The position numbers were made by a program, and so were the translations under genes. 64,000 nt of DNA from Streptomyces sp. YIM 130001 (GTDB lineage: Bacteria; Actinomycetota; Actinomycetes; Streptomycetales; Streptomycetaceae): the NCBI RefSeq assembly GCF_003574445.1, contig NZ_KZ984570.1:1-64000 (forward strand). Reading direction: 5' to 3'. Numbering within the stretch: the first letter of the stretch is position 1; every line of letters begins with the position of its first letter. Under the pieces are notes generated by a model. The model did not search any database, had not been told where the DNA came from, and saw only the letters and a list, made by a program, of their open reading frames with translations. Shown piece by piece: positions 8,103 to 16,238 of this stretch.

Positions 8103-9380
8103 TTGAGGGCCAGTCTGCGTTCCCGCATCGCCGCGCGGCTCGGGCGCACCTATCTCGCGCGGATCCAGAAGCACGGCCTCGGTTCGTCGACCATGGCACT
8201 GCTGCCCGACACCCTGCTGATGCCTCTGAAGCGGGAGGGTCTGGACCCGGTGTCCCAACTCGGCGAGCTCCGTGCGGAGTCACCGGTGCGTCGCGTACCT
8301 CTGCCGTTCGGGATGGACGCCTGGGTGGTGACCGGGTACGAGGAGGTCAAGGCGGTCCTCGGTTCGGCGGACGGCTTCAGTAACGACTTCACGAACCTGG
8401 CGGGCAACGCGGGCGTGGTCGAGGAACAGCACCCGGGCGGGCTGGGCTTCAGTGACCCACCCGTACACACGCGGCTGCGGCGCATCCTGACTCCCGAGTT
8501 CACGATGCGGCGTCTGCGTCGGCTCACTCCGCGTATCGACGACATCGTCGAGCAGCAGCTGTCCGCCATGGAACGGAGCACCGGTCCCGTCGATCTGGTG
8601 CAGTCGTTCGCGCTGCCGATCCCTTCGTTGACCATCTGCGAGCTGCTCGGGGTTCCTTACGAGGACCGGCACGACTTTCAGCAGCTGGCCATGGAGCGCT
8701 TCGACCTGTTCGCCGGTGCCACCGCTCCGTTGGGCGCGATATCGGCCTCGCTGTCGTACTTCCGCGATGTGGTGAAGAAGGAGCGCGAGTCACCCGGCGA
8801 CGGCCTGCTCGGCATGATCGTCAAGGAGCATGGCGACAGTGTGGGCGACGAGGAGCTCGCGGGTCTGGCCGACGGTGTACTGACCGGCGGATTCGAGACC
8901 ACAGCGAGCATGCTCGCGCTCGGCTCCCTGGTCCTGCTGCAGAACCCGGAGACGGCGGACCGGCTGCGTACGGACGACGCTGCGGCGGCTCCGTTCGTCG
9001 AGGAGGCGCTGCGGTATCTCACCGTCGTCCAGATGGCGTTCCCGCGTTTCGCGCGTGCGGACATCGAGGTGGCGGGCGCCCTGATACCCAAGGGCGACAT
9101 GGTCATCTGCTCGCTGAGCGGCGCCGACCGCGACGCGTCCTTCACCGGCGACCCGGGCACGTTCGATCCGCACCGCAAGGCGTCCGGCCATCTCGCGTTC
9201 GGCTACGGCATCCACCGCTGCATCGGTGCGGAGCTGGCCCGCATGGAGCTTCGGGCGGCCTACCCGGCGCTGGTACGGCGCTTCCCCGATCTGCGGGCGG
9301 CCGTGGCCCCCGAGGAGCTCGACTTCCGCAAGCTGTCGATCGTCTACGGCGTGGATTCGCTTCCCGTACACCTGCGTTGA
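8103..9380 (+). CDS. cytochrome P450
   Basis: A soluble bacterial P450 of about 425 residues that would use an electron-transfer partner such as a ferredoxin. The haem thiolate is Cys373 in FGYGIHRCIGAELARMELR; the I-helix oxygen-activation motif is GGFETTAS; the K-helix ExxR is EEALRY; FSNDFTN and ILTPEFTMRRLRRL are typical N-terminal blocks. I prefer the TTG at 8103, which has TGGAG 7-8 bases upstream; an in-frame GTG at 8067 has no ribosome site. No ferredoxin or biosynthetic genes are adjacent, though an FprA-type ferredoxin reductase lies at 16239. The substrate is unknown. Confidence 0.92.
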   Translation: MRASLRSRIAARLGRTYLARIQKHGLGSSTMALLPDTLLMPLKREGLDPVSQLGELRAESPVRRVPLPFGMDAWVVTGYEEVKAVLGSADGFSNDFTNLAGNAGVVEEQHPGGLGFSDPPVHTRLRRILTPEFTMRRLRRLTPRIDDIVEQQLSAMERSTGPVDLVQSFALPIPSLTICELLGVPYEDRHDFQQLAMERFDLFAGATAPLGAISASLSYFRDVVKKERESPGDGLLGMIVKEHGDSVGDEELAGLADGVLTGGFETTASMLALGSLVLLQNPETADRLRTDDAAAAPFVEEALRYLTVVQMAFPRFARADIEVAGALIPKGDMVICSLSGADRDASFTGDPGTFDPHRKASGHLAFGYGIHRCIGAELARMELRAAYPALVRRFPDLRAAVAPEELDFRKLSIVYGVDSLPVHLR

Positions 9381-9513
9381 GGCATCCGGGCCGCTCCTTG
9401 TCGCGGGGCTGTGTCCGCCCCCTCGCGCTCCCCTGCGTACCTCCTTGCGCCGCGTGTGCCGCGGTCGACGTGGGCATCACCTCCTGGACGGTGTCGTCCG
9501 GGGGAGGTACTTG

Positions 9514-10074
9514 GTGCACGGTCCTGCTGCGGCGGGGTGGCTGCTCGTAGCGTTGTGTGCGGCCACCGGTGCCTACTGTCTGCTGCGGATGCGCAGCACG
9601 GTCGACGAGCAGCGCGCGGCGGCGGGCTCGGAGGCCTTGATGGGCTTCGGGATGGCGCTGATGGCCGTGCCGGCCGCGGTGTTCGGCCCTCCCCGGTGGG
9701 TGTGGGGGACGGTCGCGGTGGTGTTCGGTGCGACCGCGGTCCGCTCCCTGTGGTCGGCGCGCTCCTCGGCTCATCACCTGCACCACCTGGTCGGGGCGCT
9801 GGCGATGGTGTACATGGCGGTCGTGATGGCCGCGCCCGCCTCGGCGCACGCCGCACACGGTGGCCACTCCGGTGGGGGCGCCCCCGTGCTGACCGCCTTG
9901 CTGCTCGTGTACTACGGCGGGTACGTGCTGGTCGCGGGCTTCCGCCTGGTACCTGTTCCCGCCGTGGGCGCGGGCGGGCCGGGGGGTTCGGGCTGGGGAG
10001 ACCGGCCGGAGCTCGCGATGGCCTGCCGGCTCTCGATGGGGATCGGCATGCTCGCGATGTTGCTCATCATGTGA
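9514..10074 (+). CDS. DUF5134 domain-containing membrane protein
   Basis: A 186-residue membrane protein that matches the DUF5134 family. It shows about five hydrophobic segments, starting with GWLLVALCAATGAYCLL and ending with MACRLSMGIGMLAMLLIM. Between the third and fourth segments is a short histidine-rich stretch (SAHAAHGGHSGGG) that could bind a metal such as copper, which is inference. The GTG at 9514 has GGGAGG 6 bases upstream. It precedes an M56 peptidase gene on the same strand by about 190 bases. The function is not known. Confidence 0.8.
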   Translation: MHGPAAAGWLLVALCAATGAYCLLRMRSTVDEQRAAAGSEALMGFGMALMAVPAAVFGPPRWVWGTVAVVFGATAVRSLWSARSSAHHLHHLVGALAMVYMAVVMAAPASAHAAHGGHSGGGAPVLTALLLVYYGGYVLVAGFRLVPVPAVGAGGPGGSGWGDRPELAMACRLSMGIGMLAMLLIM

Positions 10075-10262
10075 GACATACGGGGCCGGATCATGGATTC
10101 CCGGCCGCACGGAGCAGTTTCCGCGGCCGCGTCGCGGCCGGTCGGAGCGGGTGGCCGTACCGACTTCGGGTGGTAGCGGCACCGATGCTCCGCGTCGTGG
10201 CGTCCGTCACTTGGCCGGGCCGTCCATATCGCCGAGTGGCGCGGGTCTCATAGGCTGGACCC

Positions 10263-11198
10263 ATGATGGTCTCCGTCGCCCTGCTGATGCTCGGCGCACT
10301 GACCGCCGTGCTGGGACCGCGTCTGCTCGCCAGGGCCGAATGGCCGGACCGGGAGCCGGTGGTGGCGCTGTGGGCCTGGCAGTGCCTGGTGGCTGCCGTG
10401 ATCCTGTGCTGCGCCCTGTCGATGACACTCAGCGCTTCCGCCGCCTGGCAGGCGGTCCGAGGTCAGGTCTTCGCGGGCGCACCGCACGGCGTCATGGAGG
10501 CTTACGCCCTACAAGCCGCGGGCCCTTGGGCCGCGGCGACCGCGGTCACCCTCGCGCTCGGCGGCGTGTGGACCGCGGCGATGCTGACCCGCGAGATCGT
10601 CCGCGCGCGTGCGCGGCGGCGGCAGCGGCGCGCCGAACTCGTCGTCCGCTCCCCCTTGTTGCCCGGCGAGGAGCCCGGTGGGGACCGGCTCGTCGTCCTC
10701 GAGGGCGAGCGGCCCGACGCCTGGTGGCTGCCCGGGGCCGCTCCCCAACTCGTCATCACCACCACCGCGTTGCGTCGCCTGAAAGGCCGTCAGCTCGATG
10801 CGGTACTGGCGCACGAGCAGGGGCATGCGCAGGCGCGGCACGACTGGTTGCTGCACTGCTCGGGTGCCCTCGCGGCCGGGTTTCCTCAGGTGCCGGTCTT
10901 CGCGGCGTTCCGCGACGAGATGCACCGCCTTGTCGAGTTGGCCGCGGACGACGTCGCCTCACGCCGGTTCGGGCGCCTGACCATCGCGCTCGCGCTGGTC
11001 GAACTCAACGAACACCGCGGCGTGTTCGGGCCGTGCGCCGTGCCGCAGGCGGAGGTTCCGGCGCGGGTGAACCGACTCCTCTCACCGCTGCCCCGACTCA
11101 CCGCGGGCCGCAAACTGCGGCTGACCGCCGTCTCGGCCCTGGTGCCGCTCGTCCCGCTGCTCGTGACGTTCATCCCCGGACTCCGCGCGCTGGGATAG
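10263..11198 (+). CDS. M56 family metallopeptidase
   Basis: A 311-residue membrane zinc peptidase related to the BlaR1/MecR1 protease domain. Hydrophobic segments at the N-terminus (residues 1-17, 34-56 and 85-107) flank a cytosolic part, then the catalytic HEQGH at 184-188 (VLAHEQGHAQARHDW) with the downstream ligand in LVELAADDVASRR. A C-terminal hydrophobic segment (AVSALVPLVPLLVTFIP) ends the protein. There is no penicillin-binding sensor domain and no BlaI-type repressor nearby, unlike typical M56 loci, so signalling through BlaI would need a partner elsewhere. Two adjacent ATG codons (10263 and 10266) are equally possible starts. Confidence 0.88.
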   Translation: MMVSVALLMLGALTAVLGPRLLARAEWPDREPVVALWAWQCLVAAVILCCALSMTLSASAAWQAVRGQVFAGAPHGVMEAYALQAAGPWAAATAVTLALGGVWTAAMLTREIVRARARRRQRRAELVVRSPLLPGEEPGGDRLVVLEGERPDAWWLPGAAPQLVITTTALRRLKGRQLDAVLAHEQGHAQARHDWLLHCSGALAAGFPQVPVFAAFRDEMHRLVELAADDVASRRFGRLTIALALVELNEHRGVFGPCAVPQAEVPARVNRLLSPLPRLTAGRKLRLTAVSALVPLVPLLVTFIPGLRALG

Positions 11199-11230
11199 CC
11201 CCCGGGCACCTCGTACGCGAAGATCGCACG

Positions 11231-11911
11231 ATGGCTTCAGCACCACCTCTCCCCCGTCGGCCGCCGCCGCTGCCGGTCTGCGCCGCGGCCACCGGCGGCG
11301 CGGCAGCCCTCCTGCTCGTGCTGGTCACGGCCGGCTGGGCGCCACTGGCCTCGTTCGACCAGGAGTTGGCGGGTACGACCCATCGCTGGGCGCTGGACCA
11401 TCCGACGCTCACCCACACGCACCGGGTGCTCAGCGACTGGGTGTGGGACCCGTGGACCATGCGCCTGCTGGCCGCCGCGGCCGTCATCCGGCTGTGGACG
11501 GGCGGACGGCGGCTACCGGCCCTGTGCTTCGCGGTGACGTGTGTGCTCGGCACGGTGCTGCAGCAGATCCTCAAGGCCGCCGTGAACCGTGACCGCCCGC
11601 AGTGGACGGATCCGGTGGACAGCGCGCAGTACCAGGCGTTCCCGTCGGGGCACGCGATGACGGTGGTCGTGACGCTGGGCCTGTGCCTGTGGGCTCTGCG
11701 GCTGTACGAGGTCCGCGGGCCCGTCTGGTGGGCCGCGGTCGCCGGTGCGGCCGTCTCGGCGCTCGGAGTGGGCTGGACGCGGGTGTGGCTGGGTGTTCAC
11801 TGGCCGACCGACGTCATGGGCGGCTGGCTGCTCGGCGCCCTGGCCGTCCTCGTCGCCGTACTCGTCCACGGGCGTGTGCGGGAGACCTGCGGCAAGCCCC
11901 GGCCGGCTTGA
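11231..11911 (+). CDS. PAP2 superfamily membrane phosphatase
   Basis: A 226-residue integral membrane phosphatase of the PAP2 type, which dephosphorylates phosphatidate, undecaprenyl pyrophosphate or similar lipids on the outer face. All three catalytic blocks are present: KAAVNRDRP at 115-123, PSGH at 138-141, and R184 with H190 and D194 in RVWLGVHWPTD. Six hydrophobic segments are apparent. The gene begins 32 bases after the M56 peptidase and probably forms an operon with it. The ATG at 11231 is the first start that gives the conserved membrane topology; longer open frame upstream has no support. Confidence 0.9.
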   Translation: MASAPPLPRRPPPLPVCAAATGGAAALLLVLVTAGWAPLASFDQELAGTTHRWALDHPTLTHTHRVLSDWVWDPWTMRLLAAAAVIRLWTGGRRLPALCFAVTCVLGTVLQQILKAAVNRDRPQWTDPVDSAQYQAFPSGHAMTVVVTLGLCLWALRLYEVRGPVWWAAVAGAAVSALGVGWTRVWLGVHWPTDVMGGWLLGALAVLVAVLVHGRVRETCGKPRPA

Positions 11912-11943
11912 CCGCGCCCGGCCGATCGGCCCAGGATCACCGC

Positions 11944-12677
11944 ATGGCGATCAAGGGCGTGCTCTTCGACTTCTCCGGGACTCTCCTGCGCATCGAGTCG
12001 ACCGCTCGTGGCTGCGGGCAGCTCTGGAGCAGGCCGACATCGCCTCGGACGAGGCGGAGTTCGACCGCTGTGCCGCGGGCCTCGAGGCCGTGGGCGCACT
12101 TCCCGGCTCGACCCACTCCCCCGTCGTCCCCGAGTCGGTCGCCGACGTCTGGGCCACGCGGGACGAGAGCGCCGCGCTTCACCGGGCCGCCTACCTCGCG
12201 CTCGCACGCCAGGTGCGGCTACCCGCCGACGATCTGGCCGAGGCGCTCTACGAACGCCATATGACGCCGGCCGCCTGGCACCCCTATCCCGACACCCGCG
12301 AGACACTCGCCGGCCTGCACGACCGGGGCGTCCGCGTGGGTGTGGTGAGCAATATCGGCTGGGACCTGCGCCCGGTCTTCCGCGGGCACGGCCTCGACGC
12401 GTACGTGGACGCCTACGTCCTGTCCTACGAGCACGGCATCCAGAAGCCGGATCCGCGGCTGTTCGAGCTCGGCTGCGAAGGCCTCGGCACCGCGCCCGAG
12501 GACACTCTCATGGTGGGCGACGACCGGCTCGCCGACGGTGGTGCGGCCGACAGCGGCTGTGCCGTCCACTTCGTGGATCACCTGCCGGTCTCAGAGCGTC
12601 CCGACGGACTGCGCCCCGTGCTCGGCCTCGTCGACGGGGCCGCCTCCGCCGGTGACGGCGACGGCGACGCACAGTGA
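11944..12677 (+). pseudogene. HAD family hydrolase, frameshifted near 12004
   Basis: A HAD-superfamily phosphatase broken by a one-base loss. The frame beginning with ATG at 11944 encodes motif I (KGVLFDFSGTLLRIEST), then diverges. From 12006 the rest of the protein continues in the +1-shifted frame: SWLRAALEQADIASDEAEF, the cap domain, motif II VGVVSNIG, the motif III lysine in YEHGIQKPDPRLF, and motif IV LMVGDDRLADGG. Restoring one base between ACC (12001-12003) and TCG (12006-12008) gives a continuous protein of about 245 residues. As written, the catalytic aspartate and the cap domain cannot be in one polypeptide. Either a real inactivation or a sequencing error in a GC-rich stretch explains this. 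Confidence 0.85.
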
Positions 12678-12801
12678 CCGGGAGCGGGCGATCCGTCGGT
12701 GGCGGAAAATCGATGCATTGCCCACCATCGTGCTGGGTACGAGCGGCATGATTGCCTGTACTGACATTCAGGGACGCACCACAAGGAACACGGAGGATTC
12801 G

Positions 12802-12879
12802 ATGTCGTCGAAGCGACGCCGCAAGAAGAAGGCCCGCCGCAAGAACAACGCGAACCACGGCTCGCGTCCGCAGAGCTGA
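12802..12879 (+). CDS. 50S ribosomal protein bL37
   Basis: A 25-residue, strongly basic peptide (MSSKRRRKKKARRKNN followed by ANHGSRPQS). It matches the actinobacterial ribosomal protein bL37, first seen in mycobacterial ribosome structures, which has the same KRxRKKxxRKxxANHGxRP pattern and binds 23S rRNA in the large subunit. GGAGGA sits 6 bases before the ATG, and a strong hairpin terminator follows 16 bases after the stop, so it appears to be its own transcription unit. The gene is too short for many gene finders. Confidence 0.87.
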   Translation: MSSKRRRKKKARRKNNANHGSRPQS

Positions 12880-12894
12880 GCGCGGCGGAAACAT

Positions 12895-12927
12895 TCAGGG
12901 GCGGCACCCGAAGAGTGCCGCCCCTGA
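12895..12927 (+). terminator. hairpin terminator after the bL37 gene
   Basis: A 13-base perfect inverted repeat (TCAGGGGCGGCAC, 7-base loop) immediately downstream of the bL37 gene. Confidence 0.85.
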
Positions 12928-12991
12928 CACATGTCCGCACGTCATCCGGCCCGGAGGCGTGGACGAAAACGCCACTGGACATGCGGTACGC

Positions 12992-13028
12992 CCGCATTTG
13001 GACGATCCCCCGCGTCGCCCAAATGCGG
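12992..13028. repeat. 10-base inverted repeat upstream of tetR
   Basis: Perfect arms CCGCATTTGG (12992-13001) and CCAAATGCGG (13019-13028) separated by 17 bases, in the leader or promoter region of the TetR gene. A further ATGCGG occurs at 12981. It may be an operator or a transcript hairpin. Confidence 0.55.
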
Positions 13029-13073
13029 ACGCTGAACCCGCGATACGGCCGGAACCGCGCGGGACGCGCTGAG

Positions 13074-13093
13074 TATACTGGCCCAGAGCCAGT
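13074..13093 (+). promoter_or_regulatory. putative TetR operator overlapping a -10 element
   Basis: TATACT at 13074-13079 is a good -10 candidate. It overlaps the perfect repeat ACTGGC-CCAGA-GCCAGT at 13077-13093, 17 bases before the tetR start codon. The position suggests autorepression. Confidence 0.6.
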
Positions 13094-13110
13094 CAACGCA
13101 GGAGTACAGG

Positions 13111-13785
13111 ATGTCCCCGCGAAGCGCTTCGGTCAATGAGGAATTGCGCAGGCGTTCGCGCGAGCGGCTTCTGAACGCCACAGTCGAGCTGGTGAGCGAG
13201 CGCGGTTACGAAGCGACGACGCTCGGTGACATCGCCGACCGTGCGGGCGCGGCCCGCGGTCTGATCTCGTACTACTTCCCCGGCAAGCGCCAGCTGCTGC
13301 AGGCCGCGGTGCACCGGCTGATGCATCTCACGCTCGAAGCGGGCCTGGAGCGCGACCCGAAGACCGAGGACGGGGCGGAGCGGATGGCTCGGGCCATCGA
13401 CGCGATCCTCGGCCTCGCGGTGGACCGGCCGGTCCTCATGCGCCAGCACATGGCAGGGATCCTGCAGGCTGAGGGCTTTGTGCAGTGCCAGGAGCAGCAG
13501 CGGCTCGCGGAGCTGCTGCGGGACACCGTCGAGCGGCACGGCTCGACCGACGTCGACCGCGAATACCCGCTGCTGCGGGCGCTGTTGATGGGCGCAGTGG
13601 TCGCCGTACTGCTACCGGGGGCGCCGATGCCGCCGCAGTCGTTGCGCGCCGAGCTCTTCCGGCGCTTCGGTCTCGACTGGGAGCTCGGCGATCCGCCGGC
13701 CGGACTTCCGCCCGGCGGATCGCGCGCTGAACTCCTGTCGCAGGTACCGGAGTTGCCGGCTCAGCCGCGCGAGCGGGCGAAGTAG
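13111..13785 (+). CDS. TetR/AcrR family transcriptional regulator
   Basis: A 224-residue one-component repressor. The N-terminal helix-turn-helix is plain: SRERLLNATVELVSERGYEATTLGDIADRAGAARGLISYYFPGKRQLLQAA, at about residues 15-67. The C-terminal ligand domain is not assignable to a known effector. The ATG at 13111 has AGGAG about 8 bases upstream. A perfect ACTGGC/GCCAGT repeat over the -10 region suggests autoregulation. Its 3' end overlaps the convergent LVIVD gene by 25 bases, so the two transcripts are antisense to each other at their ends. The regulated target beyond itself is not evident. Confidence 0.9.
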   Translation: MSPRSASVNEELRRRSRERLLNATVELVSERGYEATTLGDIADRAGAARGLISYYFPGKRQLLQAAVHRLMHLTLEAGLERDPKTEDGAERMARAIDAILGLAVDRPVLMRQHMAGILQAEGFVQCQEQQRLAELLRDTVERHGSTDVDREYPLLRALLMGAVVAVLLPGAPMPPQSLRAELFRRFGLDWELGDPPAGLPPGGSRAELLSQVPELPAQPRERAK

Positions 13786-15272
13786 TCCGGCTGCGTCTGG
13801 ACGTTGAGCTCATCGAGCCGGACCCGCTTGGCCGGGTCCGTTCTGCGGTCGTTGAGCTTCAGTACATCGAAGCCCTTGGCCATGTCGTTCGAGTAGATGT
13901 AGCCGTTGTAGTAGTACGCCGACCACGATCCGCCCGTGGTGAGGCTGTCCGTGCTGAGGGGGCCGCGCTCGAAGTACGCGATCTCCTCGGGCTTCGAGGA
14001 GTTGGTGAAGTCCCAGACGGAGACGCCACCTTGGTACCAGGCCTGGACCATCAGGTCCTTGCCCTTGACCGGGATGAGTGAGCCGTTGTGCGCCACGCAG
14101 TTCTCGGTGTCCGCCTGGTGCCGGTCGATCTTGAAGTAGCTCTTGAAGACGAGCTTGCGCTTGTCGCCCTTGCCCTTGATGTCGTAGATGCCGTCGGCGC
14201 CGCGCTCCGGGCCCGTCTCCTCGTTGCAGGTGGCCGCTCCGCCGCCGCCGAGCTCGTCGGTGAAGACGACCTTGTCGGCGCGCTGGTTGAAGGTCGCCGA
14301 GTGCCAGAACGCGAAGTTGACGTTGTCCTGGACCCTGTCGATGACCTTGGGCCGTTCCGGGTTCTTGATGTCGAAGAGGATGCCGTCACCCATGCAGGCA
14401 CCCGCCGCGACGTCCTTGGAGGGCAGCACCGTCAGGTCGTGGCAGCCGGTGGTCTTGGAGACGCCGGGGTTGGTGGGCTCGCCGGGGTTGCCTCCGCCGT
14501 CCGGACCGTCACCGGGGAAGAGGACCGGGAACTTCACCACGGCAGCCCGCTCGGGCGCCTTGCGGGGGACCTTGATGACCGAGATGCCGTCGTGCGGCGG
14601 CTGGCAGTCCGGGAACTCGGCACTCGGCGAGTACGACGACACGTAGACGTACACGTTCCGGCGCTCGGGGACCAGGGTGTGGGTGTGCGAGCCGCACGCC
14701 GTCTCCACGGCGGAGACGTACTTGGGGTTGCGCTTGTCGCTGATGTCGAAGACCTTCATGCCCTCCCAGGAGGACTTCTCGGTGGCCGGCTGGGTGGAGC
14801 TGGCGCAGGAGTCGTCGCTGCGTGAGGAGTCGGTCGACAGGAAGAGCAGGTCCCCGGAGACGGATATGTCGTTCTGGGAGCCCGGGCACAGCACCTGGGA
14901 GACGGTCTTCGGGGACTTCGGGTTGCTGATGTCGAAGATCCGGAAGCCGTCGTAGTTGCCCGCGAAGGCGTACTTGCCCTGGAAGGCCAGGTCCGAATTG
15001 GTGTCGGCGAGCGTGTCCTTGGGGATGTTCGCGAGGTGCTCGATGTTGTCGGAGTGGACGACTTCGTCGGGCTCGGGGATGTCGCCGCGCTTGATCGCGG
15101 CCTTGGTGTCGGCGCTGGTGCTCCGGGACACCTCCGAGCGGGTGGGCGCGTCGCCGGGGTCGGGCGTCGCGGCCGCGGGCCCGGTGGTCAGCAAGGTGGC
15201 GACCAGGCCTACGGCGGCTGCCGCACCGACGATGCGTCTGCGCCGCAGCCGGGGTGTGTTCAACAGGGTCAC
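13761..15272 (-). CDS. secreted LVIVD repeat-containing protein
   Basis: A 503-residue exported protein. An RLRRRRIVG basic region and a hydrophobic run (GAAAAVGLVATLLTTGPAAA) with an AxA-type cleavage site make a signal peptide at about residues 1-35. The mature part is a beta-propeller-like series with LVIVD-type units such as YDGFRIFDISNPKSP, GMKVFDISDKRNPK, GILFDIKNPERPKVI and GVSVWDFTNSSKPEE. Function is unknown in this family. The GTG at 15272 has GGGAGGAC just upstream and is preferred over an open ATG at 15359. It is divergent from the DUF305 lipoprotein gene and overlaps the tetR 3' end by 25 bases. Confidence 0.88.
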   Translation of the reverse strand: MTLLNTPRLRRRRIVGAAAAVGLVATLLTTGPAAATPDPGDAPTRSEVSRSTSADTKAAIKRGDIPEPDEVVHSDNIEHLANIPKDTLADTNSDLAFQGKYAFAGNYDGFRIFDISNPKSPKTVSQVLCPGSQNDISVSGDLLFLSTDSSRSDDSCASSTQPATEKSSWEGMKVFDISDKRNPKYVSAVETACGSHTHTLVPERRNVYVYVSSYSPSAEFPDCQPPHDGISVIKVPRKAPERAAVVKFPVLFPGDGPDGGGNPGEPTNPGVSKTTGCHDLTVLPSKDVAAGACMGDGILFDIKNPERPKVIDRVQDNVNFAFWHSATFNQRADKVVFTDELGGGGAATCNEETGPERGADGIYDIKGKGDKRKLVFKSYFKIDRHQADTENCVAHNGSLIPVKGKDLMVQAWYQGGVSVWDFTNSSKPEEIAYFERGPLSTDSLTTGGSWSAYYYNGYIYSNDMAKGFDVLKLNDRRTDPAKRVRLDELNVQTQPDYFARSRG

Positions 15273-15321
15273 TGCGTCCTCCCTCGTAGCCGTGCGGAGT
15301 TGAACGAGCACGGACACTCGC

Positions 15322-15349
15322 AGTATCGGTGCCGCCATGCACATATCAA
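15322..15349 (-). promoter_or_regulatory. putative promoter of the LVIVD gene
   Basis: On the minus strand TTGATA (15344-15349) and GATACT (15322-15327) are separated by 16 bases, about 50 bases upstream of the GTG start. Confidence 0.5.
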
Positions 15350-15364
15350 TAGACGGCAACAGCC

Positions 15365-15394
15365 TTGTAATGAAAGTTTTCGATCATCGACAAT
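15365..15394 (+). promoter_or_regulatory. putative promoter and operator of the DUF305 gene
   Basis: TTGTAA (15365-15370) and GACAAT (15389-15394) are spaced by 18 bases. The spacer contains the perfect palindrome TCGAT-C-ATCGA at 15380-15390, a plausible repressor site. Confidence 0.5.
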
Positions 15395-15474
15395 CACTGG
15401 CGTGCCGTCATGCCCCTGCGGCTGCACGACCGTTGTCGGACGCCGAACCAAGCTCTGTGCCCCGGGAGGCAGTT

Positions 15475-16146
15475 GTGCTCAAGCGCATCGGATCCGCGCG
15501 AGTCCTGGCCGCGGCGGCCGCGGCCGCCGTCACCTTCTCGCTCGGGGCCTGCGACTCCGGCTCGGACGACAACTCGGCGGCTGACGAGGGGCCTTCGGTG
15601 ATCGCGCCGGGCAAACCGGGCGAGAAGGCCGAGACGATCGGTCCCCGGGAGGCCGAGAAGCGGCGCGGTGACGATGCGCCCAACTCCGCGGACGTGACGT
15701 ACGCGCAGATGATGATCGTGCACCACAAACAGGCGCTCACCATGACGAAGCTCGCGGGCGACCGGGCGAAGGCGTCGAAGGTGAAGCGGCTGGCCGACCG
15801 CATCGAGGCGGCGCAGCGCCCCGAGGTGGGCGCGATGGAGGGATGGCTCACGGAGCACGGCAAGGACCACCCGGCCGAGGGAGGCGGCGCGCATGGCGGG
15901 TCGGGGCACGATCACGCCACCATGCCGGGCATGGCCAGTGACGCCCAGCTGGCCGCGTTGCGGGCGGCCGACGGTGCGGCCTTCGACGAACTGTTCCTGA
16001 AGCTGATGATCACGCATCACCGGGGCGCGGTCACGATGGCCACGGAGGCGCTCTCGGACGGCAACAACGTCCGCCTCGAGGAGATGGCCACCGACGTGAT
16101 CGCCCAGCAGACCAGCGAGATCAACCGTATGCGCGAAATGGCCTGA
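15475..16146 (+). CDS. DUF305 domain-containing lipoprotein
   Basis: A 223-residue secreted lipoprotein with the DUF305 ferritin-like four-helix fold. The signal ends in a lipobox SLGAC with Cys26. The two family motifs are present: MMIVHHKQALTM in the first half and LMITHHRGAVTMA in the second, giving paired HH sites likely to bind metal. A histidine-rich linker (AHGGSGHDHATMPGM) lies between them. DUF305 proteins are often found with copper resistance genes, so extracellular metal handling is a reasonable inference. The GTG at 15475 has GGGAGG 6 bases upstream. It is divergent from the LVIVD gene, a pairing common in Streptomyces. Confidence 0.9.
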   Translation: MLKRIGSARVLAAAAAAAVTFSLGACDSGSDDNSAADEGPSVIAPGKPGEKAETIGPREAEKRRGDDAPNSADVTYAQMMIVHHKQALTMTKLAGDRAKASKVKRLADRIEAAQRPEVGAMEGWLTEHGKDHPAEGGGAHGGSGHDHATMPGMASDAQLAALRAADGAAFDELFLKLMITHHRGAVTMATEALSDGNNVRLEEMATDVIAQQTSEINRMREMA

Positions 16147-16238
16147 CACCCCCGCGCCGCCGGTCGACCACTCCGCAGGCCTCCCCTTCCCGGCGCACCT
16201 GGTGCGATCCTGGAAGCACGCCGCGGAAGGAGCCCACC

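Noticed and set aside
7515..9380. VOC protein plus cytochrome P450 as part of a natural-product cluster
   Set aside because: No polyketide, peptide, terpene or RiPP core enzyme is near; the surrounding genes are housekeeping or unrelated.
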